Source: Mycolicibacterium porcinum (GTDB lineage Bacteria > Actinomycetota > Actinomycetes > Mycobacteriales > Mycobacteriaceae). From it: a DNA stretch of 64,000 nt. A program made the position numbers and the translations under genes. Below are positions 27,545-36,327 of the stretch, in pieces. The DNA lies in the NCBI GenBank assembly GCA_002086835.1, contig MVIG01000005.1, positions 296,084 to 360,083 on the forward strand. The letters are read 5' to 3'. Under the pieces are notes generated by a model. It did not search any database. It was given only the letters and a program-made list of their open reading frames with translations, and was not told where the DNA came from. Numbering within the stretch: the stretch's first letter is position 1; every line of letters starts with the position of its first letter.

Positions 27545-29134
27545 GTGAGGTCGCTGCAACCTGTGGAAAAAGACGATTTCCGCCTCGTCGATCTGCTGTT
27601 GGATCAGTCCCTCGGCCTCGTCCTGGTGAGCGACTGCAATCCGCACGTACCGCTGTCAGGCGCGCACGCGATCGAAATCGTCCATCCGTCAGAGTGGCTG
27701 AAACCTGGAACAGTGATGCTGACGACGGGTTCGTTGTACGGCCAAGAAGCCAACAGCGGCAAAGCAGCGCAGGCGCTCCGCGGCCTGGTGCGAGAACTGG
27801 TCTCGGCCGGAGTCGCCGCGCTCGGGTACGGGCTCGGCGTTGTCACCGATGAAGTGCCTCGAGCATTGGTGGACGAGGCCAACCGTCACCACTTCGCGGT
27901 GTTCACCGTGCCCCGCGACGTCGCCTTCATGACGGTGATCGATCGTGTTGCGGAACAAACTCATTCAGTTGAGTCCCACTCCTTGCGCCGGGCGCTGCAA
28001 ATGCAGGATCAGCTACTCGACGCGTTGGGCGCAACCGAACCCGAGCAGGAGCTGATATCCCGCCTGGCCGCGATATTGCGTTGCAGCGTACTGCTGTACA
28101 ACGAGCTGGGCGACGTCGTCGCATCCTCGGGCAAGGCACCGTCACATCTGATGCGGTCCCAACTGCGCGGCCGCACCGGCCATCTGCGGTTCAGCGTCGG
28201 CAAGTGGTCGGTTACCGCCGACCCGATTGAGCCTGGGGGAGAACCACACTGGCTTGTGGTCGCCTCGACCCGTCACGAGGTTCCCGACGCTCTGGCCCGA
28301 TCGATTCTCCAGGTCTCCGTCCGCCTGCTCAACGCGATCGAGCGGTCGCGCTATCGGGCCGCGGTGGAGAACCGTGCGCGCCAGGCGGCTTTTGTGCGTG
28401 AGCTGGTCGCCGGTGAGATCATCGATCAATTCAGTGCCGAGGGACATCTGGAGTCGTTGCGGTTCGGGCACCGGCCCCGGTTGCGTGTGTTCGCGATGGC
28501 TCCCTCGGATGATTACGACGCCGGACGCTGGGTAACGCGAGCCGCGACCGCGCTTGCCGCCCTGGAGGTTGACGCGCTCGATCTCGCGAGATTGATGCGC
28601 CTGCCCGTGATGTTCGCACAGCTCGCCGATCAACTGATCGGCGTGCTGGCCGCGGATGCGCCCGCCGTCAACGGCTGGATCACCAACCAAGCCGAAGGGG
28701 CCATCTGCGGCTTCTCCGAACCATTCCAGGATGTGCGCACCGGTCCCGAGCGGCTGAGAAACGCACAGCGGGCGCTGAGGGCCGCGCAAACCCGAAATCT
28801 TCGGTACGCCAAGTTCGAGGACGTTGGTATCGCGGATTGGCTCTTGACCGGACAACACCGTGAGACCACCGCAGCAAAGGCCACCGAACAGCTCGCCGTG
28901 CTCGGTCAGCACGATGGCTACTTGGAGTTCATTCGCGCGTTCTTCGCCCATGATCTCGACGTCGTATCGACGGCGAGGGCACTCAACGTGCACCCGAATA
29001 CTGTGCGGCACAGAGTGAAACGCGTCGAGTCGATGTTCGGCGAATCCTTGCGTTCACCGGCGCTGATCACCGCCGTCCACCTGAGCCTCGAGGTGCTCGC
29101 ACTTGAGGGCGACAATCCATCTTCCAGGCCTTGA
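27545..29134 (+). CDS. PucR family transcriptional regulator
   Basis: A 529-aa regulator. The N-terminal PucR-type ligand domain spans about residues 10-130 (LLLDQSLGLVLVSDCNPHVPLSGAHAIE, then WLKPGTVMLTTGSLYG); a C-terminal PucR helix-turn-helix lies at about residues 460-520, including HDLDVVSTARALNVHPNTVRHRVKRVES. GTG at 27545 is taken as the start; a GTG at 27563 is possible. Upstream sequence in this frame is antisense to hyuA. It is divergent from hyuAB and probably activates that operon in response to a purine- or hydantoin-type catabolite. Confidence 0.88.
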   Translation: MRSLQPVEKDDFRLVDLLLDQSLGLVLVSDCNPHVPLSGAHAIEIVHPSEWLKPGTVMLTTGSLYGQEANSGKAAQALRGLVRELVSAGVAALGYGLGVVTDEVPRALVDEANRHHFAVFTVPRDVAFMTVIDRVAEQTHSVESHSLRRALQMQDQLLDALGATEPEQELISRLAAILRCSVLLYNELGDVVASSGKAPSHLMRSQLRGRTGHLRFSVGKWSVTADPIEPGGEPHWLVVASTRHEVPDALARSILQVSVRLLNAIERSRYRAAVENRARQAAFVRELVAGEIIDQFSAEGHLESLRFGHRPRLRVFAMAPSDDYDAGRWVTRAATALAALEVDALDLARLMRLPVMFAQLADQLIGVLAADAPAVNGWITNQAEGAICGFSEPFQDVRTGPERLRNAQRALRAAQTRNLRYAKFEDVGIADWLLTGQHRETTAAKATEQLAVLGQHDGYLEFIRAFFAHDLDVVSTARALNVHPNTVRHRVKRVESMFGESLRSPALITAVHLSLEVLALEGDNPSSRP

Positions 29135-29179
29135 AGAAACGCGGCCCACGCGCCCGTGGCACACGCGTCCGCCCGAGAG

Positions 29180-29704
29180 TCAGATCTCGGCGAGGCCCGT
29201 CAGATAACGCTGGGCCAACTCGCGATATGCCGCGGGATTGGTCTGCACCCAGGTCTGTGCGCCGGTGCCTGCGATGGGTCCCCGGATCTTCGCGGGCGCA
29301 CCGGTGACCAGAACCTCGTCGGGAATCTTGGTGCCCCCGACCACCAGGGAATGCGCCGCGATCAGGCTGCGCCGGCCGATCACCGCCCCGTCGAGCACGG
29401 TGCAGTGGTTGGCGATCAGCGCCTCCTCCCCCACGTGTGCCCCGTGCACCACGCACATGTGGGCGATCGTCGCACCGGGGCCGATGTCGACCGGGATCCC
29501 CGGTGGCGCGTGCAGCACCGACCCGTCCTGAACGTTGGCGCCCTCGCGGATGACGATGGGGGCGAAGTCACCGCGCAGCACGGTGTTGAACCACACCGAG
29601 GCACCCGCCTCGACCGTCACGTTGCCGATCAGTGTTGCCGTCGGGGCGACGAATGCGCTTGGGTCGACCACGGGCGCCCGGCCCTCGAACGAATACAGCG
29701 GCAT
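29180..29704 (-). CDS. Gamma-carbonic-anhydrase-like hexapeptide protein (Rv3525c-like)
   Basis: A 174-aa left-handed beta-helix protein, the same length as Rv3525c. Hexapeptide repeats run from ATLIGNVTVEAGASVWFNTVLRGD to IGRRSLIAAHSLVVGGTKI. Zinc-ligand histidines of the gamma class are present in SVLHAPPG, GATIAHMCVVHGAHVG and the later ANHCTVLDG segment. The ATG at 29704 matches the family start MPLYSFEG. It may be a carbonic anhydrase or an acyl-carrier-type structural protein; its sterol-cluster role is unknown. Confidence 0.85.
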   Translation of the reverse strand: MPLYSFEGRAPVVDPSAFVAPTATLIGNVTVEAGASVWFNTVLRGDFAPIVIREGANVQDGSVLHAPPGIPVDIGPGATIAHMCVVHGAHVGEEALIANHCTVLDGAVIGRRSLIAAHSLVVGGTKIPDEVLVTGAPAKIRGPIAGTGAQTWVQTNPAAYRELAQRYLTGLAEI

Positions 29705-29765
29705 CGTCCACATATACCGCAGGAAACGGGCCGCAGCGCGGCGACGCGTACCCTGAACAGTAACT

Positions 29766-30401
29766 ATGTCGCTCACGACAATTACCCGCCCCAAGTCCCT
29801 GCTCACCATCGGTCTTGCCACGATCACCGTCGGCACGGCGGCCGCATGCTCCCCTACCGGTGATGCACCGAGTACGCCGTGGGTTGCCACGCCGTCCACG
29901 TCGGCATCGGCCGCGGCGCCGAAATCGCCGAAGTCACAGGCATCCGACTACAGCCATCTGCTGCTGCAGGCCGAGGACGTCAGCATTCCGCCGGACACGT
30001 TCACGGCTCGCTCCAGCAACGTCAACCCCGACGGCCAATCCGGGGCGAGCGCGCTGTTCGTCAACGCCGACGACACCCGGGCGATCGCCGACACGATCCT
30101 GATCTACCCAGATGTGGCGACCGCGTCGGCGACGCTCAAGCAGGCCTCCGCGGCGGTGAGCACGATGGTGACCGGAGGCCAGCCGCAGCCGGTGCCGGTG
30201 GGGACGAACGGCACCGTGATATCGGGGACGGCGCCCGATGGAAAGAAAGCCGTGACGCTGCTGATGTACACCCAGGGGCGCGCCGTGGTGCGCCTCGAGT
30301 TCGACAGCACCCCGGACGATCCGGTATCGCCGCAGACCGTCGCCAGTGTCGGGCGAATGCAGCAGATTGCGCTGCGCATCGGACTTCCGGAGCGGGAGTA
30401 A
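29766..30401 (+). CDS. Exported protein, possible lipoprotein
   Basis: A 211-aa protein with an N-terminal export signal: basic RPK, hydrophobic SLLTIGLATITVGTAAA and Cys28 directly after. GTAAAC is a weak lipobox, since it lacks the usual Leu or Val at -3. The next 30 residues are a Ser/Pro/Ala-rich linker, followed by a globular domain (SHLLLQAEDVSIPPDTFTAR ... TLLMYTQGRAVVRLEFDS) resembling mycobacterial sensor- or LppX-like folds only loosely. It stands between the gamma-CA-like gene and kshA, at the place of Rv3524, but its identity with that gene is not clear. Confidence 0.75.
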   Translation: MSLTTITRPKSLLTIGLATITVGTAAACSPTGDAPSTPWVATPSTSASAAAPKSPKSQASDYSHLLLQAEDVSIPPDTFTARSSNVNPDGQSGASALFVNADDTRAIADTILIYPDVATASATLKQASAAVSTMVTGGQPQPVPVGTNGTVISGTAPDGKKAVTLLMYTQGRAVVRLEFDSTPDDPVSPQTVASVGRMQQIALRIGLPERE

Positions 30402-30465
30402 AGGCCGTTCACGACGGGTATGCCGCAGGTCACGCCTGAATTATTGCCATCCGGGCTCAAAAAAC

Positions 30466-30479
30466 TGTAACGTGTTCTA
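30466..30479. promoter_or_regulatory. KstR operator, kshA
   Basis: TGTAACGTGTTCTA fits TNNAACNNGTTNNA exactly, 30 bp before the kshA GTG start. Confidence 0.9.
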
Positions 30480-30509
30480 GTTAGAGAGCACCGATACGGG
30501 AGGCCCACC

Positions 30510-31673
30510 GTGACTACCGAACATGCCGGCATCAGAGAGATCGACACCGGCGCCCTGCCAGACCGCTATGCGCGGGGTTGGCACTGCCTGGGACCGGTCA
30601 AGAACTTCCTTGACGGTCAGCCGCACTCTGTCGAGATCTTCGGCACCAAGCTGGTGGTGTTCGCCGATTCCAAGGGCGACCTGAAGGTTCTCGACGGCTA
30701 CTGCCGGCACATGGGTGGCGACCTGTCGCAGGGAACCATCAAGGGCGACGAGGTCGCCTGCCCGTTCCACGACTGGCGCTGGGGCGGTGACGGCAAGTGC
30801 AAGCTCGTCCCCTACGCCAAGCGCACCCCGCGCCTGGCCCGCACCCGGGCGTGGCACACCGACGTGCGCGGTGGCCTGCTGTTCGTCTGGCACGACCACG
30901 AGGGCAACGACCCGCAGCCCGAGGTCCGGATCCCCGAGATCCCCGAAGCGGCCAGCGACGAGTGGACCGACTGGCAGTGGAACTCGATGCTGATCGAGGG
31001 CAGCAACTGCCGCGAGATCATCGACAACGTCACCGACATGGCGCACTTCTTCTACATCCACTTCGGGCTGCCGACGTACTTCAAGAACGTCTTCGAGGGG
31101 CACATCGCCTCGCAGTACCTGCACAACGTCGGCCGTCAGGACATCGGCGGCATGGGCACCCAGTACGGCGAGTCGCACCTGGATTCGGAGGCGTCCTACT
31201 TCGGCCCGTCCTTCATGATCAACTGGCTGCACAACAACTACAGCGGCTACAAGGCCGAGTCGATCCTGATCAACTGCCACTACCCGGTGAGCCAGGACGC
31301 CTTCATGCTGCAGTGGGGCGTCATCGTCGAGAAGCCCAAGGGCATGGACGACAAGACCACCCAGAAGCTGGCCAACGCGATGACCGACGGGGTCAGCCAG
31401 GGCTTCCTCCAGGATGTGGAGATCTGGAAGCACAAGACCCGCATCGACAACCCGCTGCTGGTCGAGGAAGACGGCGCCGTCTACCAGATGCGCCGCTGGT
31501 ACCAGCAGTTCTACGTCGACGTCGCGGACATCACGCCAGACATGACCGACCGCTTCGAGATGGAGATCGACACCACCGCGGCCAATGAGAAGTGGCATGT
31601 GGAGGTCGAGGAGAACCTGAAGATCCAGGCCGAACAGAAGGCGGCCGAGAAAGAAACCGCGCAGTCAAGCTGA
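30510..31673 (+). CDS. kshA: 3-Ketosteroid 9-alpha-hydroxylase oxygenase KshA
   Basis: A 387-aa Rieske oxygenase that hydroxylates C9 of androstene(dione) intermediates, opening the B ring together with KstD; its reductase KshB is not in the window. The Rieske 2Fe-2S ligands are in YCRHMGGDLSQG and ACPFHDWRWGG; the mononuclear iron site is in NVTDMAHFFYIHFG. The start is GTG with GGGAGG upstream, behind a KstR site. The stop overlaps the following ATG (TGATG). Position and length match Rv3526. Confidence 0.96.
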   Translation: MTTEHAGIREIDTGALPDRYARGWHCLGPVKNFLDGQPHSVEIFGTKLVVFADSKGDLKVLDGYCRHMGGDLSQGTIKGDEVACPFHDWRWGGDGKCKLVPYAKRTPRLARTRAWHTDVRGGLLFVWHDHEGNDPQPEVRIPEIPEAASDEWTDWQWNSMLIEGSNCREIIDNVTDMAHFFYIHFGLPTYFKNVFEGHIASQYLHNVGRQDIGGMGTQYGESHLDSEASYFGPSFMINWLHNNYSGYKAESILINCHYPVSQDAFMLQWGVIVEKPKGMDDKTTQKLANAMTDGVSQGFLQDVEIWKHKTRIDNPLLVEEDGAVYQMRRWYQQFYVDVADITPDMTDRFEMEIDTTAANEKWHVEVEENLKIQAEQKAAEKETAQSS

Positions 31674-32149
31674 TGACGACACGCAACGAGCGCAGCCAGG
31701 CCCCCGACGTCGAGGATCTGGCCCGCTCGATGCTGCTTCTCCACGGCGCGCACGACGATGACGATCATCACGCCGGCGGCGACGCGGGTCCGGCGGGCGG
31801 ATCATGGGCCAAGGCACCGAGTTTCGCATCCGATCCGGAGCGCGCCGCCGCGGTCCGCGAAGCCAGCGCACGCGACCGTGAGCGCTATCTGACCTCTGGC
31901 CTGGTGTCGGTCGATTGCCGGTTCTGCCATGTGTCCGTACAGGTGAAAAAGCTCAGTGCAGAACACACTTCGGTGCAGTGGTCTTCCGAAGCGGTCGAGC
32001 GCTGCGCGACATTCTCCGAGATCCGCTCCACCGGAGGCGATCCGGCCAGGGCCCGGTCATGTCCCCGGCTGACCGACAGCATCAAACACGCGGTTGCCGA
32101 GGGATGCCTGGAAGAGGTGTCCTCGGCCCCTTCCCCCGGCGACGGCTAG
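31673..32149 (+). CDS. Rv3527-like cysteine/histidine protein
   Basis: A 158-aa protein co-translated with kshA (TGATG overlap). The N-terminal half is disordered and has an HDDDDHH acidic/His tract at about residues 27-33. The C-terminal half holds VDCRFCHVSVQVKK plus two later Cys (ERCATF and RSCPRL), a pattern that could bind zinc or an Fe-S cluster. From recall, Rv3527 (149 aa) occupies the same position in M. tuberculosis; its function is not known. Confidence 0.8.
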   Translation: MTTRNERSQAPDVEDLARSMLLLHGAHDDDDHHAGGDAGPAGGSWAKAPSFASDPERAAAVREASARDRERYLTSGLVSVDCRFCHVSVQVKKLSAEHTSVQWSSEAVERCATFSEIRSTGGDPARARSCPRLTDSIKHAVAEGCLEEVSSAPSPGDG

Positions 32150-32163
32150 TTTTCCTCTCGAGC

Positions 32164-32212
32164 GATTTGTGCACGGTTTTCCGCGGCTGCCGCGGAAAAT
32201 CGTGCACAAATC
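32164..32212. terminator. 49-bp near-perfect palindrome, bidirectional terminator
   Basis: Two 24-bp arms around a single T at 32188, with one mismatch. The arms begin GATTTGTGCACG and end CCGCGGC. It lies between the convergent ends of the Rv3527-like and sulfotransferase-like genes. There is no T tract beyond it except the TTTT inside the stem. Could be a bidirectional terminator or a dispersed palindromic repeat. Confidence 0.75.
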
Positions 32213-32225
32213 ACATGAAACCGGG

Positions 32226-33377
32226 CTAGAGGCCCTTGAACCGCTCCTTGACCGCCTCGTCGGTCAGCCCGTAGTCGGCCAGTGAGTAGGTGTGCTTCGG
32301 CGCACGCGGGCCCTGTTGGCTGGCGGTGTGACTGTCGACCATCGCCTGGCGGGCGGCGTCGGTGAAGTCCAGCCCGAACGTGCGGTAGATGCCCTCGACC
32401 GCACCGATCGGGTCCTTGATGAACTCGAAATAGTTCACATCGCAGAACTGAGCCGGATCATGCTTGGCCCGTTCGGCATTGAACAGCTCGAGCCCGCGCG
32501 ACCAGGTCTCCATGGCGTCTTCACCGATCACGTTCCCGGTGAACGTGTTGGACCAGCCGGCGGTGGTGTGCTGCGACAGCGAGCACATCGAGGCCATGAT
32601 GGTCTCGGCAGGCCGGTGGCACTGGACCACGAGCGCGTCGGGATACACCTTGAACAGCGCATCCAACGCGAACAGGTGGCTGGGGTTCTTGAGGACCCAA
32701 CGCTTTTCGGGCTCATTCAAGCCGATCAGCTGCAGGTTCTTCCGGTGCCGCTGGTAGGACTTGGTCCAGTCCTGACGGGCCAGCCACCGCGAGTAGGTCG
32801 GGACGTGCGCCAGGGTCTCGTAGGACACCGAGTGCAACGACTGACGCAGCAGCTGCCAGCATTCCTCGACCTCGTCGGCGGTCATGTAGTGCAGACCGGT
32901 GTAATCCGGGTTCTCCTCGTGCGCCTGCTTGAACCGGGCATCGAGCGAACTGAAAACCGGGTTGTCGGGCCAGGTTTCCCGCGGCGGGCGCGGCTGCGGG
33001 AACTCCGCCAGCCACATCTCCAAACCCTGGTGCATCGGGTCCGCGGTCAGGAGCCGGTGGATCACCGTGGTCCCGGTGCGCGGCAGGCCGGTGACGAAGA
33101 TCGGCCGCTCGATCGGCACGTCGGTGTGCTGCGGGTACTGCTTGAACGCGGCCTCCGAGACGAGACGGGCAACCAGCGCGTTCCGGGTGAAGAAGCGCTG
33201 CATCTTGCTGCCGAGCTCGGTCAGGTCGGCGTCGCGCTGGTAGGACTCCAGCAGCACTCCGAGCGCTTCGAGGTAGTTGTCGTCGTCGGTGCCGAAATCT
33301 TCCAGACCACAGGCCTTCACCGCCGAGGCGTGCAGGTCCTCGACGGTGCCGACGTTGGTGCGTGGGGCAGTGCTCAT
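32226..33377 (-). CDS. Sulfotransferase-family protein (Rv3529c-like)
   Basis: A 383-aa protein, nearly the length of Rv3529c. The 5'-PSB loop for the PAPS phosphosulfate is RPIFVTGLPRTGTTVIHRLL near residue 95; the 3'-phosphate motif region reads ALVVQCHRPAETIMASMCSL. The N-terminal domain is all-helical. The family includes sulfotransferases and proteins that use other donors, so the activity is not certain. The ATG overlaps the stop of the upstream SDR gene (ATGA), in an operon of DUF1214-SDR-this gene. Confidence 0.88.
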   Translation of the reverse strand: MSTAPRTNVGTVEDLHASAVKACGLEDFGTDDDNYLEALGVLLESYQRDADLTELGSKMQRFFTRNALVARLVSEAAFKQYPQHTDVPIERPIFVTGLPRTGTTVIHRLLTADPMHQGLEMWLAEFPQPRPPRETWPDNPVFSSLDARFKQAHEENPDYTGLHYMTADEVEECWQLLRQSLHSVSYETLAHVPTYSRWLARQDWTKSYQRHRKNLQLIGLNEPEKRWVLKNPSHLFALDALFKVYPDALVVQCHRPAETIMASMCSLSQHTTAGWSNTFTGNVIGEDAMETWSRGLELFNAERAKHDPAQFCDVNYFEFIKDPIGAVEGIYRTFGLDFTDAARQAMVDSHTASQQGPRAPKHTYSLADYGLTDEAVKERFKGL

Positions 33378-34156
33378 GCTTTGTATTCTCCGCAGTTCAC
33401 ATCAAGGGCCTGGCCGGTGATCCCGCTGGACAGATCGCTGGCCATGAACAGGATCGCCGAGGCCACTTCGTCCTCGGTCGGCAGCCGCTTCAGGTCGGAC
33501 CCGGCCGCCGACGCGTTGTAGATCTGCTCCACGGTGGTGCCGTACTTCTGCGCCTGATGGTTGAAGTACCCCTCCAGAGTTTCACCCCAGATGTAGCCGG
33601 GCAGCACGGAGTTGACCCGAATGCCCTTCTCCCCCAGCTCGGTGGCCAGGGTCTGCGACATGGACAGCAGGGCGGACTTGGCCATCTTGTAGGCGCCGTA
33701 CTTGGCCTGCGAGTGCCGTACGACCATCGAATTGACGTTCACCACTGAGCCTTTGGCGGCTTCCAGGGCCGGGGTGAAGCCCTGGGTCATGCGCAGTGCG
33801 CCGAACACGGTCAGCTCGATCGCATCCCGCATGTGCTCGAAGGTGGTGTTCGCGAACGGCTTCATGGACGGCACCCGGAACGCGTTGTTGATCAACACGT
33901 CAGCCTTTCCGTACTCCTCCATCGTGCGGGCCACCACGTTGGCGACCTGCTCCTCGTCGGTGATGTCGGTGCCAACGGCAAGTGCGCGACGCCCCAGCGC
34001 CGTCACCTCTTTGGCCACGTCCTCGAGCCGCTCCACCGTGCGGGCGGCCAGCACGAGGTCGGCACCGTTCTCCGCACATCGGCGGGCCAGCGTCGTCCCG
34101 AGCCCGGGCCCGACCCCGCTGATCACCACTACCTTGCCATCGAGTAGTCCGGCCAT
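33374..34156 (-). CDS. Short-chain dehydrogenase (Rv3530c-like)
   Basis: A 260-aa classical SDR, matching Rv3530c in length. Cofactor loop: VVISGVGPGLGTTLAR; NNAF in place of NNAG; catalytic Ser and Tyr in VNVNSMVVRHSQAKYGAYKMAKSAL (YxxxK). Likely oxidises or reduces a sterol side-chain or ring hydroxyl with NAD(P). The ATG at 34156 is 2 bp after the DUF1214 stop. Part of a three-gene minus-strand operon whose promoter has a KstR site at 35347. Confidence 0.9.
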   Translation of the reverse strand: MAGLLDGKVVVISGVGPGLGTTLARRCAENGADLVLAARTVERLEDVAKEVTALGRRALAVGTDITDEEQVANVVARTMEEYGKADVLINNAFRVPSMKPFANTTFEHMRDAIELTVFGALRMTQGFTPALEAAKGSVVNVNSMVVRHSQAKYGAYKMAKSALLSMSQTLATELGEKGIRVNSVLPGYIWGETLEGYFNHQAQKYGTTVEQIYNASAAGSDLKRLPTEDEVASAILFMASDLSSGITGQALDVNCGEYKA

Positions 34157-34158
34157 GT

Positions 34159-35286
34159 CTAACCCACCATCCGTTCGCCAATAAGTTTCTGGCGCAGCGC
34201 GATCCGCGCCCGCCAATCGTCGTCGGAAATCTTGTTGCTCTCGAAGTACGGCAGCTTCTCGGCCACGGAACCGAAGTCCACCAGCTCCGCCGTCGGCCCG
34301 TCCTCGGCGGTCAGCTCACGCGACACCCGTTGCCAGCGGAACTGCAGATATCCCTTGCCGTGGCCCAGCGTCTCGCACCAGTTGGTGACACCGGGATTGT
34401 TCTCGGACACCACGATCCGAATCTTGCCGTCCGGGTCGGCCTGCGCCTGCGTGCCGTTCAGCGACGTCTGGTGGTTGATGTAGTCGAGAGAGATGTACCA
34501 GAGGCTACCCAGCTGGAAGCCCAGGTAGGGCGCATCCGACACCGGCAGCGTGATGATCATCGCCTGATCCGGTGTCATGTCGTAATGCCCGACCGACGAG
34601 TACTGGGTGGCCAGCCCACCCGGGGTGAGGCGCGGCGCGGTCAACGTGTTGACGGGCAGGTTGTCGTAGAACCACTTCGGGAACTGCAGCCAGGTCTTGA
34701 CCCGCTGCACGAGCTGCTTGCCGGCGGTGGCGTAACGCTTCTCGATCAGTTCCTTAGTCAGCGGCGCCGGCGCGGTGCCCGCGGTGTCGGTACGCGAGAT
34801 CGCGAAAGTGCCGCGCTGCGCCGACCAGTCGTTGTAGACCTCCCGGATCACCAGCTGCGAGGGCGTGGCCGGGGTGAACCGCCACTCGAAGGTGCCGTCG
34901 GCCGCGATGTCGAGCTTGCGATCGTCGAACGCGGTCTCGCTGTCGGGCACATTCTCATCGGTGTACTCCCCGCCCAGCAGCTGGAAGCTGACGTCGGTGG
35001 TGGTGCCGCGGCGTCCGGTGACGACGTACTCGTGCCCGGGCTGAACCCGGGTGCCGAAGTACATGGTGTCGGGGTTGTCCAGGCCCATCTTGGTGAACGG
35101 CCCGGTTCCGCTGTGCAGGAATGGGTGTTCGCGGTCGTAGTCGAATGCGACGTGCGTGCACGCCGCGATACATCCGGCCAGGTATTGCAGGCCTTCCAGG
35201 AGGTCCGCATCCGAGGAGATGAAGGGAGCGGCGGCGACCAGACGTTCTGCCTCGGCGATGGCGTCGGCCAATGGTTGTGAGTACAT
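34159..35286 (-). CDS. DUF1214 protein (Rv3531c-like)
   Basis: A 375-aa protein, the same length as Rv3531c. The C-terminal DUF1214 beta-domain includes FWYISLDY-type sequence (LGSLWYISLDYINHQTSLN), DGKIRIVVSENNPGVTNW and GYLQFRWQRVSREL. The ATG at 35286 is chosen over an upstream in-frame start because the extension reaches the KstR operator. Function is unknown. First gene of the DUF1214-SDR-sulfotransferase operon. Confidence 0.87.
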   Translation of the reverse strand: MYSQPLADAIAEAERLVAAAPFISSDADLLEGLQYLAGCIAACTHVAFDYDREHPFLHSGTGPFTKMGLDNPDTMYFGTRVQPGHEYVVTGRRGTTTDVSFQLLGGEYTDENVPDSETAFDDRKLDIAADGTFEWRFTPATPSQLVIREVYNDWSAQRGTFAISRTDTAGTAPAPLTKELIEKRYATAGKQLVQRVKTWLQFPKWFYDNLPVNTLTAPRLTPGGLATQYSSVGHYDMTPDQAMIITLPVSDAPYLGFQLGSLWYISLDYINHQTSLNGTQAQADPDGKIRIVVSENNPGVTNWCETLGHGKGYLQFRWQRVSRELTAEDGPTAELVDFGSVAEKLPYFESNKISDDDWRARIALRQKLIGERMVG

Positions 35287-35346
35287 CCAGCATCTGCTCT
35301 CTCGGTCCAATATTGGACCGCCGTGGTAGAGTTTCCTACCTGACAC

Positions 35347-35360
35347 TAGAACGCGTTCTA
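35347..35360. promoter_or_regulatory. KstR operator, DUF1214 operon/IclR
   Basis: TAGAACGCGTTCTA, a fully symmetric 14-bp palindrome that meets TNNAACNNGTTNNA at every fixed position. It lies 60 bp before the DUF1214 start and 38 bp before the divergent IclR start. Confidence 0.92.
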
Positions 35361-35398
35361 AATCGAGTCAACGGCCGCTTTGGCCCCAGGGAGGTCCG

Positions 35399-36316
35399 AT
35401 GCCAGACGACGAGCCGGCCGGCCGCGCCTCCCCGCCCACTGCCCGGGTGGTGGCCATCCTGGATTTCCTGTCCCGCCATCCACAGGACCGGTTCGGACTG
35501 TCCGAGCTCACCCGCCGGGTCGGGCTGAGCAAGCCGACCTGCCTGGGAATCCTCAGCACACTGAGCGATGCGGGCTACCTGATCCGAGACAGCGGTGACA
35601 AGACGTATCGCCTTGGCCCGAGCCTGATCTCACTCGGTCACGCGGCCCAGGAGTCCATGCACGTCAACCCGGCGGCCCGCGCCGAACTGCGGGCACTGTC
35701 CGCCGCTTTCGACACGTCCGCGGGCCTGACAGCCGTCGTCGACGACCGGATCACCGTGCTCGAGGTGGTCGGCCCGCCCGGCCGTGACGCCGGGGTTCGG
35801 GTCGGGCAGAGCTATCCGTTCGCCCCGCCGGTCGGCCTGATGTTCGTGCTGTGGGACGACGACGCGCTGCGCGCGTGGTTGGCCAAAGCGCCGACAATCC
35901 CCCTGCGCACCGAGTCCGCCCGACTGCACCGGGTGATCGAGAACTGCCGCGCCGATGGGTATCTGGTGGAGCGCCTGACCCCCGGGGGCCGCCGGCTCTA
36001 CGCCCTTATGGCCGGGATGTCGACCAATCTTCCCGACGAACTACGCGCGCTGCTCAGTGAGCTGGTCTCGGATATCGGCGAGCGGGTGTATCTGCGCGAC
36101 GAGGGTGAGGCCGAAGGGCGCCGGCGCAGTGCCCGTTCGGATATCAGCGTCATCTCCGCGCCGGTGTTCGACCATTACCAGCGCCAGGTCATGGCGGCCT
36201 CACTGCACATCGGAACAGCCTTGACGGACAAGGAGATCGCCGACCGGGCCCGCGCCCTCGTAGCGACCGCCGACGCGCTGACCGAGCAACTGGGCGGGAT
36301 CAAGCCGGCGCACTGA
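35399..36316 (+). CDS. IclR family transcriptional regulator
   Basis: A 305-aa regulator. The N-terminal winged HTH (about residues 14-75) reads ARVVAILDFLSRHPQDRFGLSELTRRVGLSKPTCLGILSTL; the C-terminal domain has the ligand-binding pattern AGLTAVVDDRITVLEVVG and PFAPPVGLMFVLW. GGGAGG precedes the ATG. It is divergent from the DUF1214 operon and shares the KstR palindrome, so KstR may control this second regulator. Targets and ligand unknown. Confidence 0.9.
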   Translation: MPDDEPAGRASPPTARVVAILDFLSRHPQDRFGLSELTRRVGLSKPTCLGILSTLSDAGYLIRDSGDKTYRLGPSLISLGHAAQESMHVNPAARAELRALSAAFDTSAGLTAVVDDRITVLEVVGPPGRDAGVRVGQSYPFAPPVGLMFVLWDDDALRAWLAKAPTIPLRTESARLHRVIENCRADGYLVERLTPGGRRLYALMAGMSTNLPDELRALLSELVSDIGERVYLRDEGEAEGRRRSARSDISVISAPVFDHYQRQVMAASLHIGTALTDKEIADRARALVATADALTEQLGGIKPAH

Positions 36317-36327
36317 TGCCGGTTCGC

